17,078 nt of DNA from an uncultured Planctomycetaceae bacterium (GCA_947307005.1 CAMZHY010000019.1:1-17078), one strand, 5' to 3'. Shown: positions 7,269-16,528, counted from the stretch's first letter. Notes: generated by a model from the letters alone, not told the origin. Numbers and translations are program-made.

Positions 7269-7778
7269 ATGAACTGGTATTGGATCGATCGTTTTACTCT
7301 GTTTGAAAGTGGTAAACGCGCTCAGGCTGTAAAGGCGATTACACGTTCTGAAGGGCATCTGCGCGATCACTTCCGTTTTCATCCCATCGCGCCGGCTTCT
7401 TTGATCATCGAGGGATTAGCGCAAACGGCTGGGCTCATGATCAACGAAGCGACGCGTTTTGAGAAAAAGGTCGTGCTTGGCAAGATTCCCAATCTCACGT
7501 TCTATGTCACGGAAATTGTGCCTGGCGATGTTCTTACCTACGACGCCGTAGCAGAATTCATAGAAGAAGACGGTTCCCAAGCTCAAGTTTCCGTACATCG
7601 GGGCAAGGAACTTGTCGCGGAAGGTTCTCTCTTTTTCGCCCATCTTGGATCCCAATTCGACTCGAAAAAGCAATTCGCCGAAGGCGATCTCCAAGATCTT
7701 GTGCGCGCCTACGGCATGTATGACGTTGGAGTCGATTCCAATGGAGCTCCCCTCAAAGATCCATCGTTTGAATCTTGA
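7269..7778 (+). CDS. FabZ-like / hotdog-fold dehydratase (second, divergent)
   Basis: A 169-residue hotdog-fold protein aligned with the first FabZ-like protein over its N-terminal half: His34 (RDHFRFHP) and Glu48 (LIIEGLAQTAG) occupy identical positions. However, the usual PG after the histidine loop is Pro42-Ala43 (IAPAS), and the HFPG-type loop reads HFRFHP. It could be a dehydratase with altered specificity, an isomerase, or a partner subunit for the first protein. The frame is open upstream to 7164, but that stretch encodes the terminator hairpin, so the ATG at 7269 is preferred; it also aligns with the N-terminus of the first protein. The ribosome binding site is weak. KAS II follows 182 bases later. 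Confidence 0.78.
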   Translation: MNWYWIDRFTLFESGKRAQAVKAITRSEGHLRDHFRFHPIAPASLIIEGLAQTAGLMINEATRFEKKVVLGKIPNLTFYVTEIVPGDVLTYDAVAEFIEEDGSQAQVSVHRGKELVAEGSLFFAHLGSQFDSKKQFAEGDLQDLVRAYGMYDVGVDSNGAPLKDPSFES

Positions 7779-7805
7779 GAAGCTTGAGAAGGACTTGCTT
7801 CAGAC

Positions 7806-7825
7806 AAGCGCTCTGGGAGCGTTTT
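7806..7825 (+). terminator. possible terminator after the second FabZ-like gene
   Basis: AAGCGCTC and GAGCGTTT can form an 8-bp stem with one G-U pair and a 3-base loop, running into TTTT (7822-7825). The T-run is short and overlaps the stem, so termination would be weak. Confidence 0.35.
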
Positions 7826-7960
7826 GAAACAAAATTCCAGCGTGTCGCGCGTGTTCCCCTCAAATTAGTTTGGTGGAATTGCCGCGTTCTGGACGAAGGT
7901 TAAACAAAAAGGGTATCAAGCAGTTGGAACGACGTCTGCGGCGTTCAGGAGTTTCCGAGA

Positions 7961-9256
7961 ATGGTTAAACGAGTTGTTGTCACTGGAATCGGATTAGTCA
8001 CCCCTCTTGGGCATGACGTCGATACAATCTGGAAACGCATGCTTAACGGCGAATCTGGCGTTGGACGTATCACACTCTTCGACGCCTCCAGCTTTGCAAC
8101 CCAAATTGCCGCCGAAGTTAAAGACTGGGACGTCGATGAAATTGGCGAAAATCTCGACGATTGGAAGAATCAAGATCGCCATGTCAAGTTCGGCGTGGGC
8201 GCGGCGTATAAGGCCATGCAAGACGCGGGCCTTCTTAGAGAAGGCGCAACCGCCGTCGATCCCGATCGTTTAGGGGTCTACACAGGCGCGGGTGAAGGCG
8301 AACAAAGCTTCGACGATTTCTCGAGTATGATGCTTGCGGGGCTTGACGAAGAAGGTAATCTTGACGAAGGCAAGTTTGTTCAGAAAGGGATTGAGATTCT
8401 TAATCCTCAACGCGAACTTGAACAGGAACCCAATATGCCGGCCGCGCATATCGCGGCAATGTTTAACGCGAAAGGGCCAAACGTCAACACTTTAACGGCA
8501 TGCGCGGCGGGAGCTCAAGCAATCGGCGAGGCGGCGGAAATTATTCGTAGAGGCGAAGCTGACGTTATGATTGCAGGGGGCGCCAATTCCATGATCCATC
8601 CTTTTGGGGTCACAGGCTTTAACCTCCTCACGGCTCTTAGTACGGAAAACGACGAGCCTGAAAAGGCTTCGAAACCCTTCGACAAACGTCGTTGCGGTTT
8701 TATCATCGGCGAAGGCGCTGGCATGGTCATTCTCGAAGGGCTTGATCACGCGAAAAAACGCAATGCAAAAATCTACGGTGAAATCGCCGGTTACGGTTCG
8801 ACTTCTGACGCATACCGTATTACAGACATTCATCCAGAGGGGCGCGGCGCGATTAGTTGCATGAGACTCGCGCTTGAAGACGCCGGCGTTAAACCTGAAG
8901 AAGTTGACTATATCAACGCGCACGGTACAAGCACCAGCGTTAACGACAGGGTCGAATCGTTAGCCATTCGCGAAGTTTTCGGCAAATACGCGTATCAGAT
9001 TCCCGTTTCCAGCACTAAAAGCATGACGGGACACCTCATCACGGCCGCAGGTGCGACAGAGTGTATTTATTGTCTCTTGGCTATTCGTGACAATATCGTT
9101 CCGCCCACAATCAACTTCGAGGTTCGCGATCCTGACTGCGACCTTGATTACGTTCCCAACGTCGCCCGTAAGGTTAATGTCGACGTCGCTCTTAGCAATA
9201 GTTTCGGATTCGGAGGACAGGACGTTTCCCTTGTCGTCCGCCGGTACGTTGATTGA
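7961..9256 (+). CDS. fabF: Beta-ketoacyl-ACP synthase II (FabF-like)
   Basis: The 431-residue protein has the whole KAS II fold: RVVVTGIGLVTPLG at the N-terminus, the nucleophile Cys181 in NTLTACAAGAQAIGEA, His321 in NAHGTSTSVND, Lys353 and His358 in STKSMTGHLITAAGA, and the glycine-rich NSFGFGGQD near the end. It condenses malonyl-ACP with acyl-ACP with loss of CO2. Small deviations from E. coli-type FabF are SVND for PLND and GGQDVS for GGTNA/GGHN. It is about 20 residues longer than typical FabF, mostly from an insertion near 115-155 rich in Asp, Glu and Gly. AGGAG precedes the ATG by 9 bases. It is the last gene of the FabZ/ACP/FabZ/KAS set and is followed by a strong terminator. Confidence 0.93.
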   Translation: MVKRVVVTGIGLVTPLGHDVDTIWKRMLNGESGVGRITLFDASSFATQIAAEVKDWDVDEIGENLDDWKNQDRHVKFGVGAAYKAMQDAGLLREGATAVDPDRLGVYTGAGEGEQSFDDFSSMMLAGLDEEGNLDEGKFVQKGIEILNPQRELEQEPNMPAAHIAAMFNAKGPNVNTLTACAAGAQAIGEAAEIIRRGEADVMIAGGANSMIHPFGVTGFNLLTALSTENDEPEKASKPFDKRRCGFIIGEGAGMVILEGLDHAKKRNAKIYGEIAGYGSTSDAYRITDIHPEGRGAISCMRLALEDAGVKPEEVDYINAHGTSTSVNDRVESLAIREVFGKYAYQIPVSSTKSMTGHLITAAGATECIYCLLAIRDNIVPPTINFEVRDPDCDLDYVPNVARKVNVDVALSNSFGFGGQDVSLVVRRYVD

Positions 9257-9292
9257 TTAACCTCAGACGGCAAAAGGTTGTCGCGTCATTTC

Positions 9293-9326
9293 AAAGCCCG
9301 GAAGTTGCCGTTCTTCCGGGCTTTTT
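9293..9326 (+). terminator. strong rho-independent terminator after the KAS gene
   Basis: AAAGCCCGGAAG (9293-9304) pairs perfectly over 12 bp with CTTCCGGGCTTT (9313-9324) around an 8-base loop and runs into a T5 tract. It closes the lipid cluster and isolates it from the gene at 9370. The near-symmetrical A and T flanks might also give some activity on the minus strand. Confidence 0.9.
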
Positions 9327-9369
9327 ATCGTTTATGTTCTAATCGATCCTTAACGTCAAGGAATTATAA

Positions 9370-9870
9370 ATGAGGTTCTTTATCGCGGGAATAATACAGG
9401 GGTCAAAAATCGAGTTTTCGATCCATCGACAGAATTATCGCGACGAAATTAAAACAGCGTTGAGCAAAGCGTTTCCTGATTCTGAGATTTACGATCCGCT
9501 TGCAGGAAACGAAAGCTCGCTTTCTTATACGCCCGAAGTGGGTAAATCCGTCTTTATGACGCACAATAAGCTTTGTGGAACCGAGGTTGACGTTCTAATC
9601 GCCTACCTCCCCGAAGCGTCAATGGGAACCGCCATCGAGATTTGGGAAGCTTGGAAAAATGGCGCCGTTGTTTTGACGATTACGCCATTAGCGATAAATT
9701 GGGTCGTCAAATTCCTTAGCGACGCGATCTACCCAAATCTTGACGCCTTCCTTGAAGCTCTCGCTTCTGGAAGAATCAGAAACCTCGTTGAAAACTACAG
9801 GCCTCGCGCTACAAAGAGAAGTTGCGACGACTTCATTATTTCGTCCAACTTGCCCTCTGAAAACCTCTAA
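9370..9870 (+). CDS. Nucleoside 2-deoxyribosyltransferase-like protein
   Basis: A 166-residue protein with features of the nucleoside 2-deoxyribosyltransferase/DUF4406-like Rossmann family: a beta-strand start FFIAGIIQGS, a DP after a long helix (IYDP, 40-43), the strand VDVLIAYLPEASMGTAIEI (73-91), whose SMGTAIE places Glu90 at the usual catalytic glutamate position, and a following strand VVLTITP. Such enzymes cleave or exchange the glycosidic bond of nucleosides, or bind nucleotides without proven catalysis. AAGGAA lies 9 bases before the ATG. The gene follows a strong terminator and precedes the glycosyltransferase gene by 28 bases, suggesting a two-gene transcript. The fold call is reasonable; the substrate is unknown. 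Confidence 0.65.
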   Translation: MRFFIAGIIQGSKIEFSIHRQNYRDEIKTALSKAFPDSEIYDPLAGNESSLSYTPEVGKSVFMTHNKLCGTEVDVLIAYLPEASMGTAIEIWEAWKNGAVVLTITPLAINWVVKFLSDAIYPNLDAFLEALASGRIRNLVENYRPRATKRSCDDFIISSNLPSENL

Positions 9871-9898
9871 TCTCGTCGTTTCTCATCCCTGACTTTCC

Positions 9899-11377
9899 AT
9901 GACAGAATCGTTTTCCCGTCTTGTCTGGGTTTTCATCCTCACGCTTGCTCTTGCAGTTCGTGTTGGCGTCGGCGTCTATTGGAATTCTTTTGTTGAGAAA
10001 AACTCAGCCTCTTCCGCTACCCCTCAAACCGTGAATCAGGACGGGCCATTCTTCTATGGAGATTCGGATTCATACTGGAAATTGGCTCGAACAATCGCCT
10101 TTGGTCATCCATATGAGTTTGACGAAGTTCGTCGGTGGCAAATTTTCCGCATGCCTGGATATCCAGCGCTTTTGGCGCCGCTTTTTTGGTTCTATGGAGA
10201 GAATCCGCCGATATTTCCCGCAAGATTGGAAGGCGCCCTTTTCGGAACCATTAATGTAGCCCTTGTCGGGTGGCTCGCGTTGACGCTCTTCGGCAGAACT
10301 GACCAAGGTCGTTTTGTTGCCGCTCTCGCCGCTTTTTTTGTCGCTTTAGATCCAACGGAGGCTCTTCAAAGCGTTTCGATCCTCTCGGAAGAACCTTTTA
10401 TGACTTTCTCGTTGTTGTTAAACGTCGAGTTCGTCAAAATTGGACGCTATCTTGGGGTCTTTCCTTCTGCTGACGCAGAGTTTGGAGGAGAAAAGACGGC
10501 GAGTGTTCCTCTTCTTAGTAAAACCTTTTTCATCTGTTCAGTTAAGCTAGCGGTCTTCAACGCGGCGGCAATTTATATGCGACCGTCTTGGTTTTACTTT
10601 CTCCCATTCGCCGTAGCCGTTCTTTTACTTTTTCGTCTTCTCCTGGACCTAACGCGTCGCCGGATTGGGCATTTCATTCTATGGACAAGGCGCAGTCTCT
10701 CAAGACTCCTTTTATGCGTAATACTTGTTCACCTCTTAACGTTTACGCTTCTTCTCCCTTGGACGCTCAGGAATTATCGTCTTTCAGGAAGACTGATCGC
10801 AACAACGCTACAAATGGGCGCGAGTCTTTACGATGGGCTTAATCCCGAGGCTACAGGCGCAAGCGACATGAGCTTCGTCGATCGTTTCCGACAGGAGGAA
10901 CTCGTCTCGCCTTCTGATTCAGAAGACGTTCACTTTGAAATCCGGCTTGACAAACGCATGAAGACGGCTGCGTTAAATTGGGTCAAATCAAACCCTATTA
11001 AGGCGTTATATCTTGCCGTCGTCAAGTTTTACCGTCTTTGGGCGCCAACGCCTAGAGAACAATCGTTCTCAAGCCCGCTCCTCAAATGGATCCTTATGGT
11101 CTCTTACTTACCGATTCTTATCCTCGGTTTAATGGGACTTATGAGCGTTGTTAAACACGATGAAACGGCGTTTTTTCTCATCGTTCCGCCTCTTTACGTC
11201 ACATCTTTGCACGTAGTCTTCGTTTCGTCCATTCGCTATCGAGTTCCAGTAATGTGCTGTTTTTCGATTCTCGCCGCATTTTGGTTAGCAACGTCAATCG
11301 CAAAAATGCGTAACCGCCGACCTCTCGTTCAACTGAATCCCGATAAGAAGCGAACGCTCCCTAGTCCAAACGCATGA
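9899..11377 (+). CDS. Polytopic GT-C family glycosyltransferase (PMT/ArnT-like)
   Basis: A 492-residue membrane protein with an N-terminal transmembrane helix (about 8-27), an extracytoplasmic loop carrying FFYGDSDSYWKLA, whose Asp55 and Asp57 are placed like the metal-binding acidic residue of GT-C enzymes, then RMPGYPALLAP (84-94), several hydrophobic helices between about 115 and 290 ending in LPWTLRNY (286-293), a soluble stretch of about 100 residues, and C-terminal helices (397-417, 423-443, 450-466) containing RYRVPV. RMPGYP, PWTLRNY and RYRVPV are usual landmarks of GT39/GT83-type transferases using polyprenyl-phosphate sugars. It probably glycosylates an envelope polymer or exported protein. 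Donor and acceptor cannot be told. No clear ribosome binding site is seen at the chosen ATG, so the start is less certain. Confidence 0.8.
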   Translation: MTESFSRLVWVFILTLALAVRVGVGVYWNSFVEKNSASSATPQTVNQDGPFFYGDSDSYWKLARTIAFGHPYEFDEVRRWQIFRMPGYPALLAPLFWFYGENPPIFPARLEGALFGTINVALVGWLALTLFGRTDQGRFVAALAAFFVALDPTEALQSVSILSEEPFMTFSLLLNVEFVKIGRYLGVFPSADAEFGGEKTASVPLLSKTFFICSVKLAVFNAAAIYMRPSWFYFLPFAVAVLLLFRLLLDLTRRRIGHFILWTRRSLSRLLLCVILVHLLTFTLLLPWTLRNYRLSGRLIATTLQMGASLYDGLNPEATGASDMSFVDRFRQEELVSPSDSEDVHFEIRLDKRMKTAALNWVKSNPIKALYLAVVKFYRLWAPTPREQSFSSPLLKWILMVSYLPILILGLMGLMSVVKHDETAFFLIVPPLYVTSLHVVFVSSIRYRVPVMCCFSILAAFWLATSIAKMRNRRPLVQLNPDKKRTLPSPNA

Positions 11378-11462
11378 CGCGCTAGTTATAACGGTTGTAA
11401 TAACTTCACGAAAATTCAATCGGAAAAATCGGCGAAATTTACGCATGAACCCGTCAAAGCGC

Positions 11463-11491
11463 TGGAAAAAGAACCGACAGGGTCTTATAAT
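11463..11491 (+). promoter_or_regulatory. candidate promoter for the acidic exported protein
   Basis: A perfect TATAAT (11486-11491) has TGGAAA (11463-11468, four of six consensus bases) 17 bases upstream. The predicted leader to the ATG at 11639 is about 140 bases, similar to the arrangement before the EF-P gene. Confidence 0.4.
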
Positions 11492-11638
11492 CGGTATGAA
11501 TGGTCGATATGAAGGCGTTTTCGATCCGCTTGTTTTGTGGCGACGAGCAGACGTCGAACGCTTTTTCGAGCTACGGTCAGAATCCGGCGCGGACCGTTCG
11601 ACTTCAAAGTCTCGAATATATTCGTTTGGAGAAACAAA

Positions 11639-13465
<1,827 letters not shown>

Positions 13466-13937
13466 TTCGTTCTTTTGACGCCGCGCCGCAATGGTTGGAC
13501 TGTTGTTTTTGTTTGGGTTATAGTTCTCCTGAGGTTGTCCCCCATTGGCTTTTTCGAGAGTCTATGCGTGGTTTGCGTAGAGAGTCTCGCCTAGGTTTTT
13601 AGTCAGAGGGATTCCTCGGTCTTCCGGGTTTCAAGGCGTTCGCTATCCTACAATATCCCTTTAGCGTTTCCCTCGTTTTGAAGAAAATCACAAGCGTTTT
13701 CAAACGACAGTCGATCGTCTGAGATTTTCGAAGGGGGGAACGCTTACGACGGGAAGCGTCGAGGCGCTTTCTTGCAGAGTTCGTTTCGTCTGCGATGCGG
13801 ATGGAACGTTCCCCGAGCTTTCAGAAAATTTGCGTTGGTTTAGACTTACGATGGACCTTTTACCGCCGCATCGAATCGTCAGCCAGCGGTTATAGCGTCT
13901 TGTTGGCGCGTTCATCCGACTATCGGAGAAGATCATT
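13466..13937. other. non-coding region between the two exported-protein genes
   Basis: 472 bases with no supported gene. It holds a terminator-like hairpin at 13555-13600, GTTATA-type boxes at 13519-13524 (TATAGT) and 13891-13896 (TATAGC) without good -35 partners, and a small inverted repeat ACGCTT/AAGCGT near 13740-13759. The WD40 gene start at 13938 has GGAG 9 bases upstream. The rest shows nothing I can name. Confidence 0.55.
13555..13600 (+). terminator. possible terminator after the acidic exported protein gene
   Basis: CGAGA pairs with TCTCG (13555-13559, 13585-13589), and CTATGC with GCGTAG inside it (one G-U pair), with unequal internal loops; a T5 run ends at 13600. The direct repeat GAGAGTCT on both arms gives alternative pairings, so this is only a moderate candidate. 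Confidence 0.35.
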
Positions 13938-15491
13938 ATGTTGAACCGTTCGTTTCCTCGCCGTTTTTTTACGTTCGGCGCCCGCTTTCTGACTGCGGCG
14001 CTCGCAGTCGTTGTCTCTTGTAATCTCGCGTTTGCGCAATTCTCTTCTCCCGCGACTTCCGCAATATACAATAGAGCGGCTTCGATGAACGCTGGAGGGA
14101 TGGGCGGACCTCAGAGTATGCAAGGAATTAACGCCTACGGCGCGGCTTCCCCCGGGATGAATGGCGGAATGCAGAATCCCGGATTAGGTTCCAATCAGGC
14201 GACGACTCCCGCCGCTGAGTGGGAGACGATCGTTGTTGAGGCGCCTGAGTTTACTTACAAAGGTCACGACCCTAATGAGCCGATTCTCTCTGTTAAGTCC
14301 TTCATGTTCAACGACGGAAACGACGATCGTTATGCGATTCTCAGCGGTAGCGGCGATACAACGGCAAGACTCTGGGTCTTGGAAGGAAAATACGACCAAG
14401 AAACGACCGAATGGTCTGCGACCAGCGCCCGTGTCCGCGGCGTATTCAAGGACGAACACAAGCAAGGGGTAACGAAAGCCGTTTTTTCGCCAGATTACTC
14501 GTACGTCTTAACTTCTAGCTACGATCAAATCGGGCGTCTCTGGACAATTTCCAAACACGAAAATATTCGCGCGTATTTAGGCGCCAAAGATCGTCTTTGG
14601 TCAATTGTTCCATCCCCGAATGGGCAATATGTCGCCGCCGCCTGCAACGATGGCCGCGTCTATTTCTGGGAAGCCCTCACTGTTAAAAAGCTTGATAATC
14701 TTCCAAACCGCGAAGACTCCCAAACTCTTGGTTCTACCGGCGATGAGGAAGGACACGAGGGACCTGTCTTCGACGTCGCCTTTGACCCTTCAAGCGTTTT
14801 TGTCGCGACCGCGGGCGCTGATGGAACGGTTCGCATTTGGAACACTGGACTTATGAAACAAGTCGCCGTTCTCAAAGGACACGCGGACAAGGTCTACTCC
14901 GTCTGCTTCTCTCAAGACGGAACCCGTCTCTTGACGGCAAGCCGCGATAAGACGGCAAGATTGTGGGATCCTTCTACAGGCGAGGAGATTTGTCGATTCA
15001 TCGGACATGAGGGAGCGGTTCGTCAGGCCGTTTTCGCAGATCAGTACGTGTGCACCGCAAGCGACGACGGCACTGTTAGAATTTGGGCTGCCAATCAGTC
15101 GTCAAACAACCAACAACGTCAGGGCGCGGGAATGAACGCAACCATGACTGGCGACCTAATGCAACCTTCTCCAAACGGTTCCATGGGTGAACGCCAGCAA
15201 CAGAGCGCGGGTAAACCGACCCGTCGTGAGGGGCGCCCTAAGGGAACCGAACTCGCTCGCTTTGAAGCAAACGCCCCGGTCTTCTCTGTTGACGTTACAG
15301 AGGATATGGTCTATATCGTCGGAGGTTGCCAGGATGGAATCGTCAGGGTCTGGCGTGTCCCCGGAAATTCACGACGCTACGGCGATAGTTCTTCTTCCAG
15401 CAGCGGTCGACAGGGCGGTTATGGCCTCGGCGGCGATCCAATGGCGGACCCGTCAAATCTAAGTCCAGGATCCCCGGATACGCTCAAATGA
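13938..15491 (+). CDS. Exported WD40-repeat beta-propeller protein
   Basis: 517 residues with a signal peptide (RR near the start, hydrophobic core about 17-30, likely cleavage after AFA at 33) and a Gly/Asn/Met-rich spacer to about 95. Seven WD40 blades follow, each ending in a W-containing strand: ARLW (143-146), GRLW (199-202), VYFW (241-244), VRIW (298-301), ARLW (340-343), VRIW (380-383) and VRVW (469-472). The GH and D starting the blades are clear in blades 1, 4, 5 and 6. About 55 low-complexity residues rich in Gln, Asn, Gly and Met (386-440) are inserted between blades 6 and 7, and the tail has a Ser6 run and Gly/Pro-rich sequence. Seven blades are enough to close a propeller, usually a protein-binding platform. 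Planctomycetes have many exported WD40 proteins. Partners are unknown; the exported acidic protein just upstream is a natural candidate. Confidence 0.88.
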   Translation: MLNRSFPRRFFTFGARFLTAALAVVVSCNLAFAQFSSPATSAIYNRAASMNAGGMGGPQSMQGINAYGAASPGMNGGMQNPGLGSNQATTPAAEWETIVVEAPEFTYKGHDPNEPILSVKSFMFNDGNDDRYAILSGSGDTTARLWVLEGKYDQETTEWSATSARVRGVFKDEHKQGVTKAVFSPDYSYVLTSSYDQIGRLWTISKHENIRAYLGAKDRLWSIVPSPNGQYVAAACNDGRVYFWEALTVKKLDNLPNREDSQTLGSTGDEEGHEGPVFDVAFDPSSVFVATAGADGTVRIWNTGLMKQVAVLKGHADKVYSVCFSQDGTRLLTASRDKTARLWDPSTGEEICRFIGHEGAVRQAVFADQYVCTASDDGTVRIWAANQSSNNQQRQGAGMNATMTGDLMQPSPNGSMGERQQQSAGKPTRREGRPKGTELARFEANAPVFSVDVTEDMVYIVGGCQDGIVRVWRVPGNSRRYGDSSSSSSGRQGGYGLGGDPMADPSNLSPGSPDTLK

Positions 15492-15539
15492 TTTAGTGAT
15501 CCGATCGTTGCCCTAAGAATTCGTTTATTGATTTCCCGT

Positions 15540-15577
15540 AGCCGAGGCGGCGTCGTCGCCCCGGCTTCTTTCTTTCA
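15540..15577 (+). terminator. rho-independent terminator after the WD40 gene
   Basis: AGCCG-A-GGCG (15540-15549) pairs with CGCC-C-CGGCT (15557-15566), nine base pairs with one A-C mismatch, closing a 7-base loop, followed by TCTTTCTTT. The insertion sequence begins 7 bases past this signal. Confidence 0.75.
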
Positions 15578-15580
15578 AGT

Positions 15581-15583
15581 TAA
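15581..15583. repeat. target-site duplication TAA, left
   Basis: TAA directly outside the left terminal repeat matches the TAA outside the right one at 16529-16531. Confidence 0.75.
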
Positions 15584-15600
15584 GGTCTTATCTGAGAATA
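15584..15600 (+). repeat. IS terminal inverted repeat, left
   Basis: GGTCTTATCTGAGAATA matches the right end in reverse complement at 15 of 17 positions; differences are at positions 3 and 10. Confidence 0.88.
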
Positions 15601-15603
15601 AAT

Positions 15604-16053
15604 TCAAGGATAAACGTCAATAACTTTATTAAAAATAATCATTCCCATCGCCAGAGTCAACAAGGCGCGGAAGGATTCGACAGTTTTTTCATAACGAGGA
15701 CAAAGTTTTCGGAAACGTTTTAGCCAAGAGTGGAGGGCTTCCACGACCCAGCGTTTAGCTCGAAACTCTGGATTCTTTTCCAACTCTCGCTTTTCCTCGC
15801 CTCTTCCCCGGATGTGGGGAACAAAACCATAACCTTCAACTACCTCCGATTTACCGACAAATCCAGCGTCAAGGCAGAGATTACACTCGGTCTGCTCAGG
15901 CGGTTTAACACGAACTTCAAGAGCTCCGTCTAACAAGCGCGAATCGTGTCGATTGGCTCCTTCGATCACTATCGACAACGGAATTCCGTTTTGGTCGACG
16001 AGCGCTAACCATTTACTGCCGTTTTTTTCCCCTATCAGTTGGATTTGGTCCAA
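15604..16053 (-). CDS. IS5-family transposase, C-terminal frame (OrfB)
   Basis: 149 residues from the first ATG in frame, although translation probably enters from OrfA by frame change. It contains the second DDE aspartate in CNLCLDAGFVGKSEV and the glutamate region RWVVEALHSWLKRFRKLCPRYEK, where Glu lies in the conserved VVE..HSWL helix and the Arg and Lys of the Y-R-K signature are recognisable. LVDQNGIPLSIVIEGANRHDSRLL resembles the standard linker of IS427-type transposases. Joined to OrfA by removing one A at 16022-16028, the product would be 281 residues, the normal length of this group, with the junction reading DRGKNGSKW. All catalytic positions therefore appear present in the pair. 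Confidence 0.85.
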   Translation of the reverse strand: MDQIQLIGEKNGSKWLALVDQNGIPLSIVIEGANRHDSRLLDGALEVRVKPPEQTECNLCLDAGFVGKSEVVEGYGFVPHIRGRGEEKRELEKNPEFRAKRWVVEALHSWLKRFRKLCPRYEKTVESFRALLTLAMGMIIFNKVIDVYP

Positions 16054-16450
16054 CGGCTTCCCGAGCCAACGGGGCTTTGATTTGGCAACCGTCCGCCGAT
16101 TGCCATTTCCAATCGATTCCCTTTAACTCGTCGTATTTGCACAGACCTGCCTGCCAAATTCGTTCAAAGAAGCCCGCTTTTGCCCAACGCTGAAAACGGT
16201 CGTGCAATGCCGACGAACCGAGACCGCCGAACAATTCGCGAGGAATTGCGTTCCAAATGACGCCCGTTCGTAAAACGTAAACGATCGCTTCAAAATATGT
16301 CCTGTCGTCGTATTTACGTTTGCAACCTGCTCCCGTCTTGCGTTGGTACTTTTGCGAGGTTGTTTTACGCAACTCCTCTTGAGTCGGGATAAGAGGTTCG
16401 ATTTCAGCCCATAGTTCGTCGGATACTTTCCAAGTTTGCGTGCGTGGCAT
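16013..16450 (-). CDS. IS5-family transposase, N-terminal frame (OrfA)
   Basis: 145 residues from the ATG at 16450, chosen over the upstream ATG at 16483 because GGAGAGG lies just before it and MPRTQTWKVSDELWAEIEPLIP is the usual N-terminus. It carries the DNA-binding helical region (KRKYDDRTYFEAIVYVLRTG and WNAIPRELFG, with DRFQRWAKAGFFERIW) and the first DDE aspartate in SADGCQIKAP. It ends in PNPTDRGKKRQ and a stop just after an A7 run (16022-16028). The other half lies in the frame one base further on (+1), so expression of whole transposase needs a +1 (or -2) frame change or transcript slippage, unless the A-run length is a mutation. Confidence 0.85.
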   Translation of the reverse strand: MPRTQTWKVSDELWAEIEPLIPTQEELRKTTSQKYQRKTGAGCKRKYDDRTYFEAIVYVLRTGVIWNAIPRELFGGLGSSALHDRFQRWAKAGFFERIWQAGLCKYDELKGIDWKWQSADGCQIKAPLAREAVGPNPTDRGKKRQ

Positions 16451-16511
16451 TATTCCTCTCCTTAGGTAAAGGTCAGGAAACATAGCAAATGCACGCGGGT
16501 TAGTAAATACC

Positions 16512-16528
16512 TATTCTCGGATAAGCCC
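16512..16528 (-). repeat. IS terminal inverted repeat, right
   Basis: Reads GGGCTTATCCGAGAATA on the minus strand. Its outermost base also provides the last base of the TAG stop of the neighbouring small gene. Confidence 0.88.

Larger units (their letters stand above)
15584..16528 (-). mobile_element. IS5-family (IS427-group-like) insertion sequence, 945 bp
   Basis: Ends are defined by 17-base terminal repeats, GGTCTTATCTGAGAATA at 15584-15600 and GGGCTTATCCGAGAATA as the reverse complement of 16512-16528 (15 of 17 identical). TAA lies immediately outside each end (15581-15583 and 16529-16531), a 3-bp target duplication as expected for this group. The element holds only the transposase, split over two overlapping frames on the minus strand. 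The intact ends and clean duplication suggest a fairly recent insertion. The family call comes from transposase motifs; the group assignment is from memory and could not be searched. Confidence 0.9.

Noticed and set aside
8492..8923. Antisense reading frame opposite the KAS gene
   Set aside because: It is a shadow of a strongly conserved sense gene carrying the active-site Cys.
11537..11638. Upstream start of the exported acidic protein
   Set aside because: No ribosome binding site, and it would hide the signal peptide that begins at 11639.
16013..16053. Classical -1 programmed frameshift in the transposase
   Set aside because: The -1 frame after A7 stops within a few codons; OrfB is in the +1 frame.
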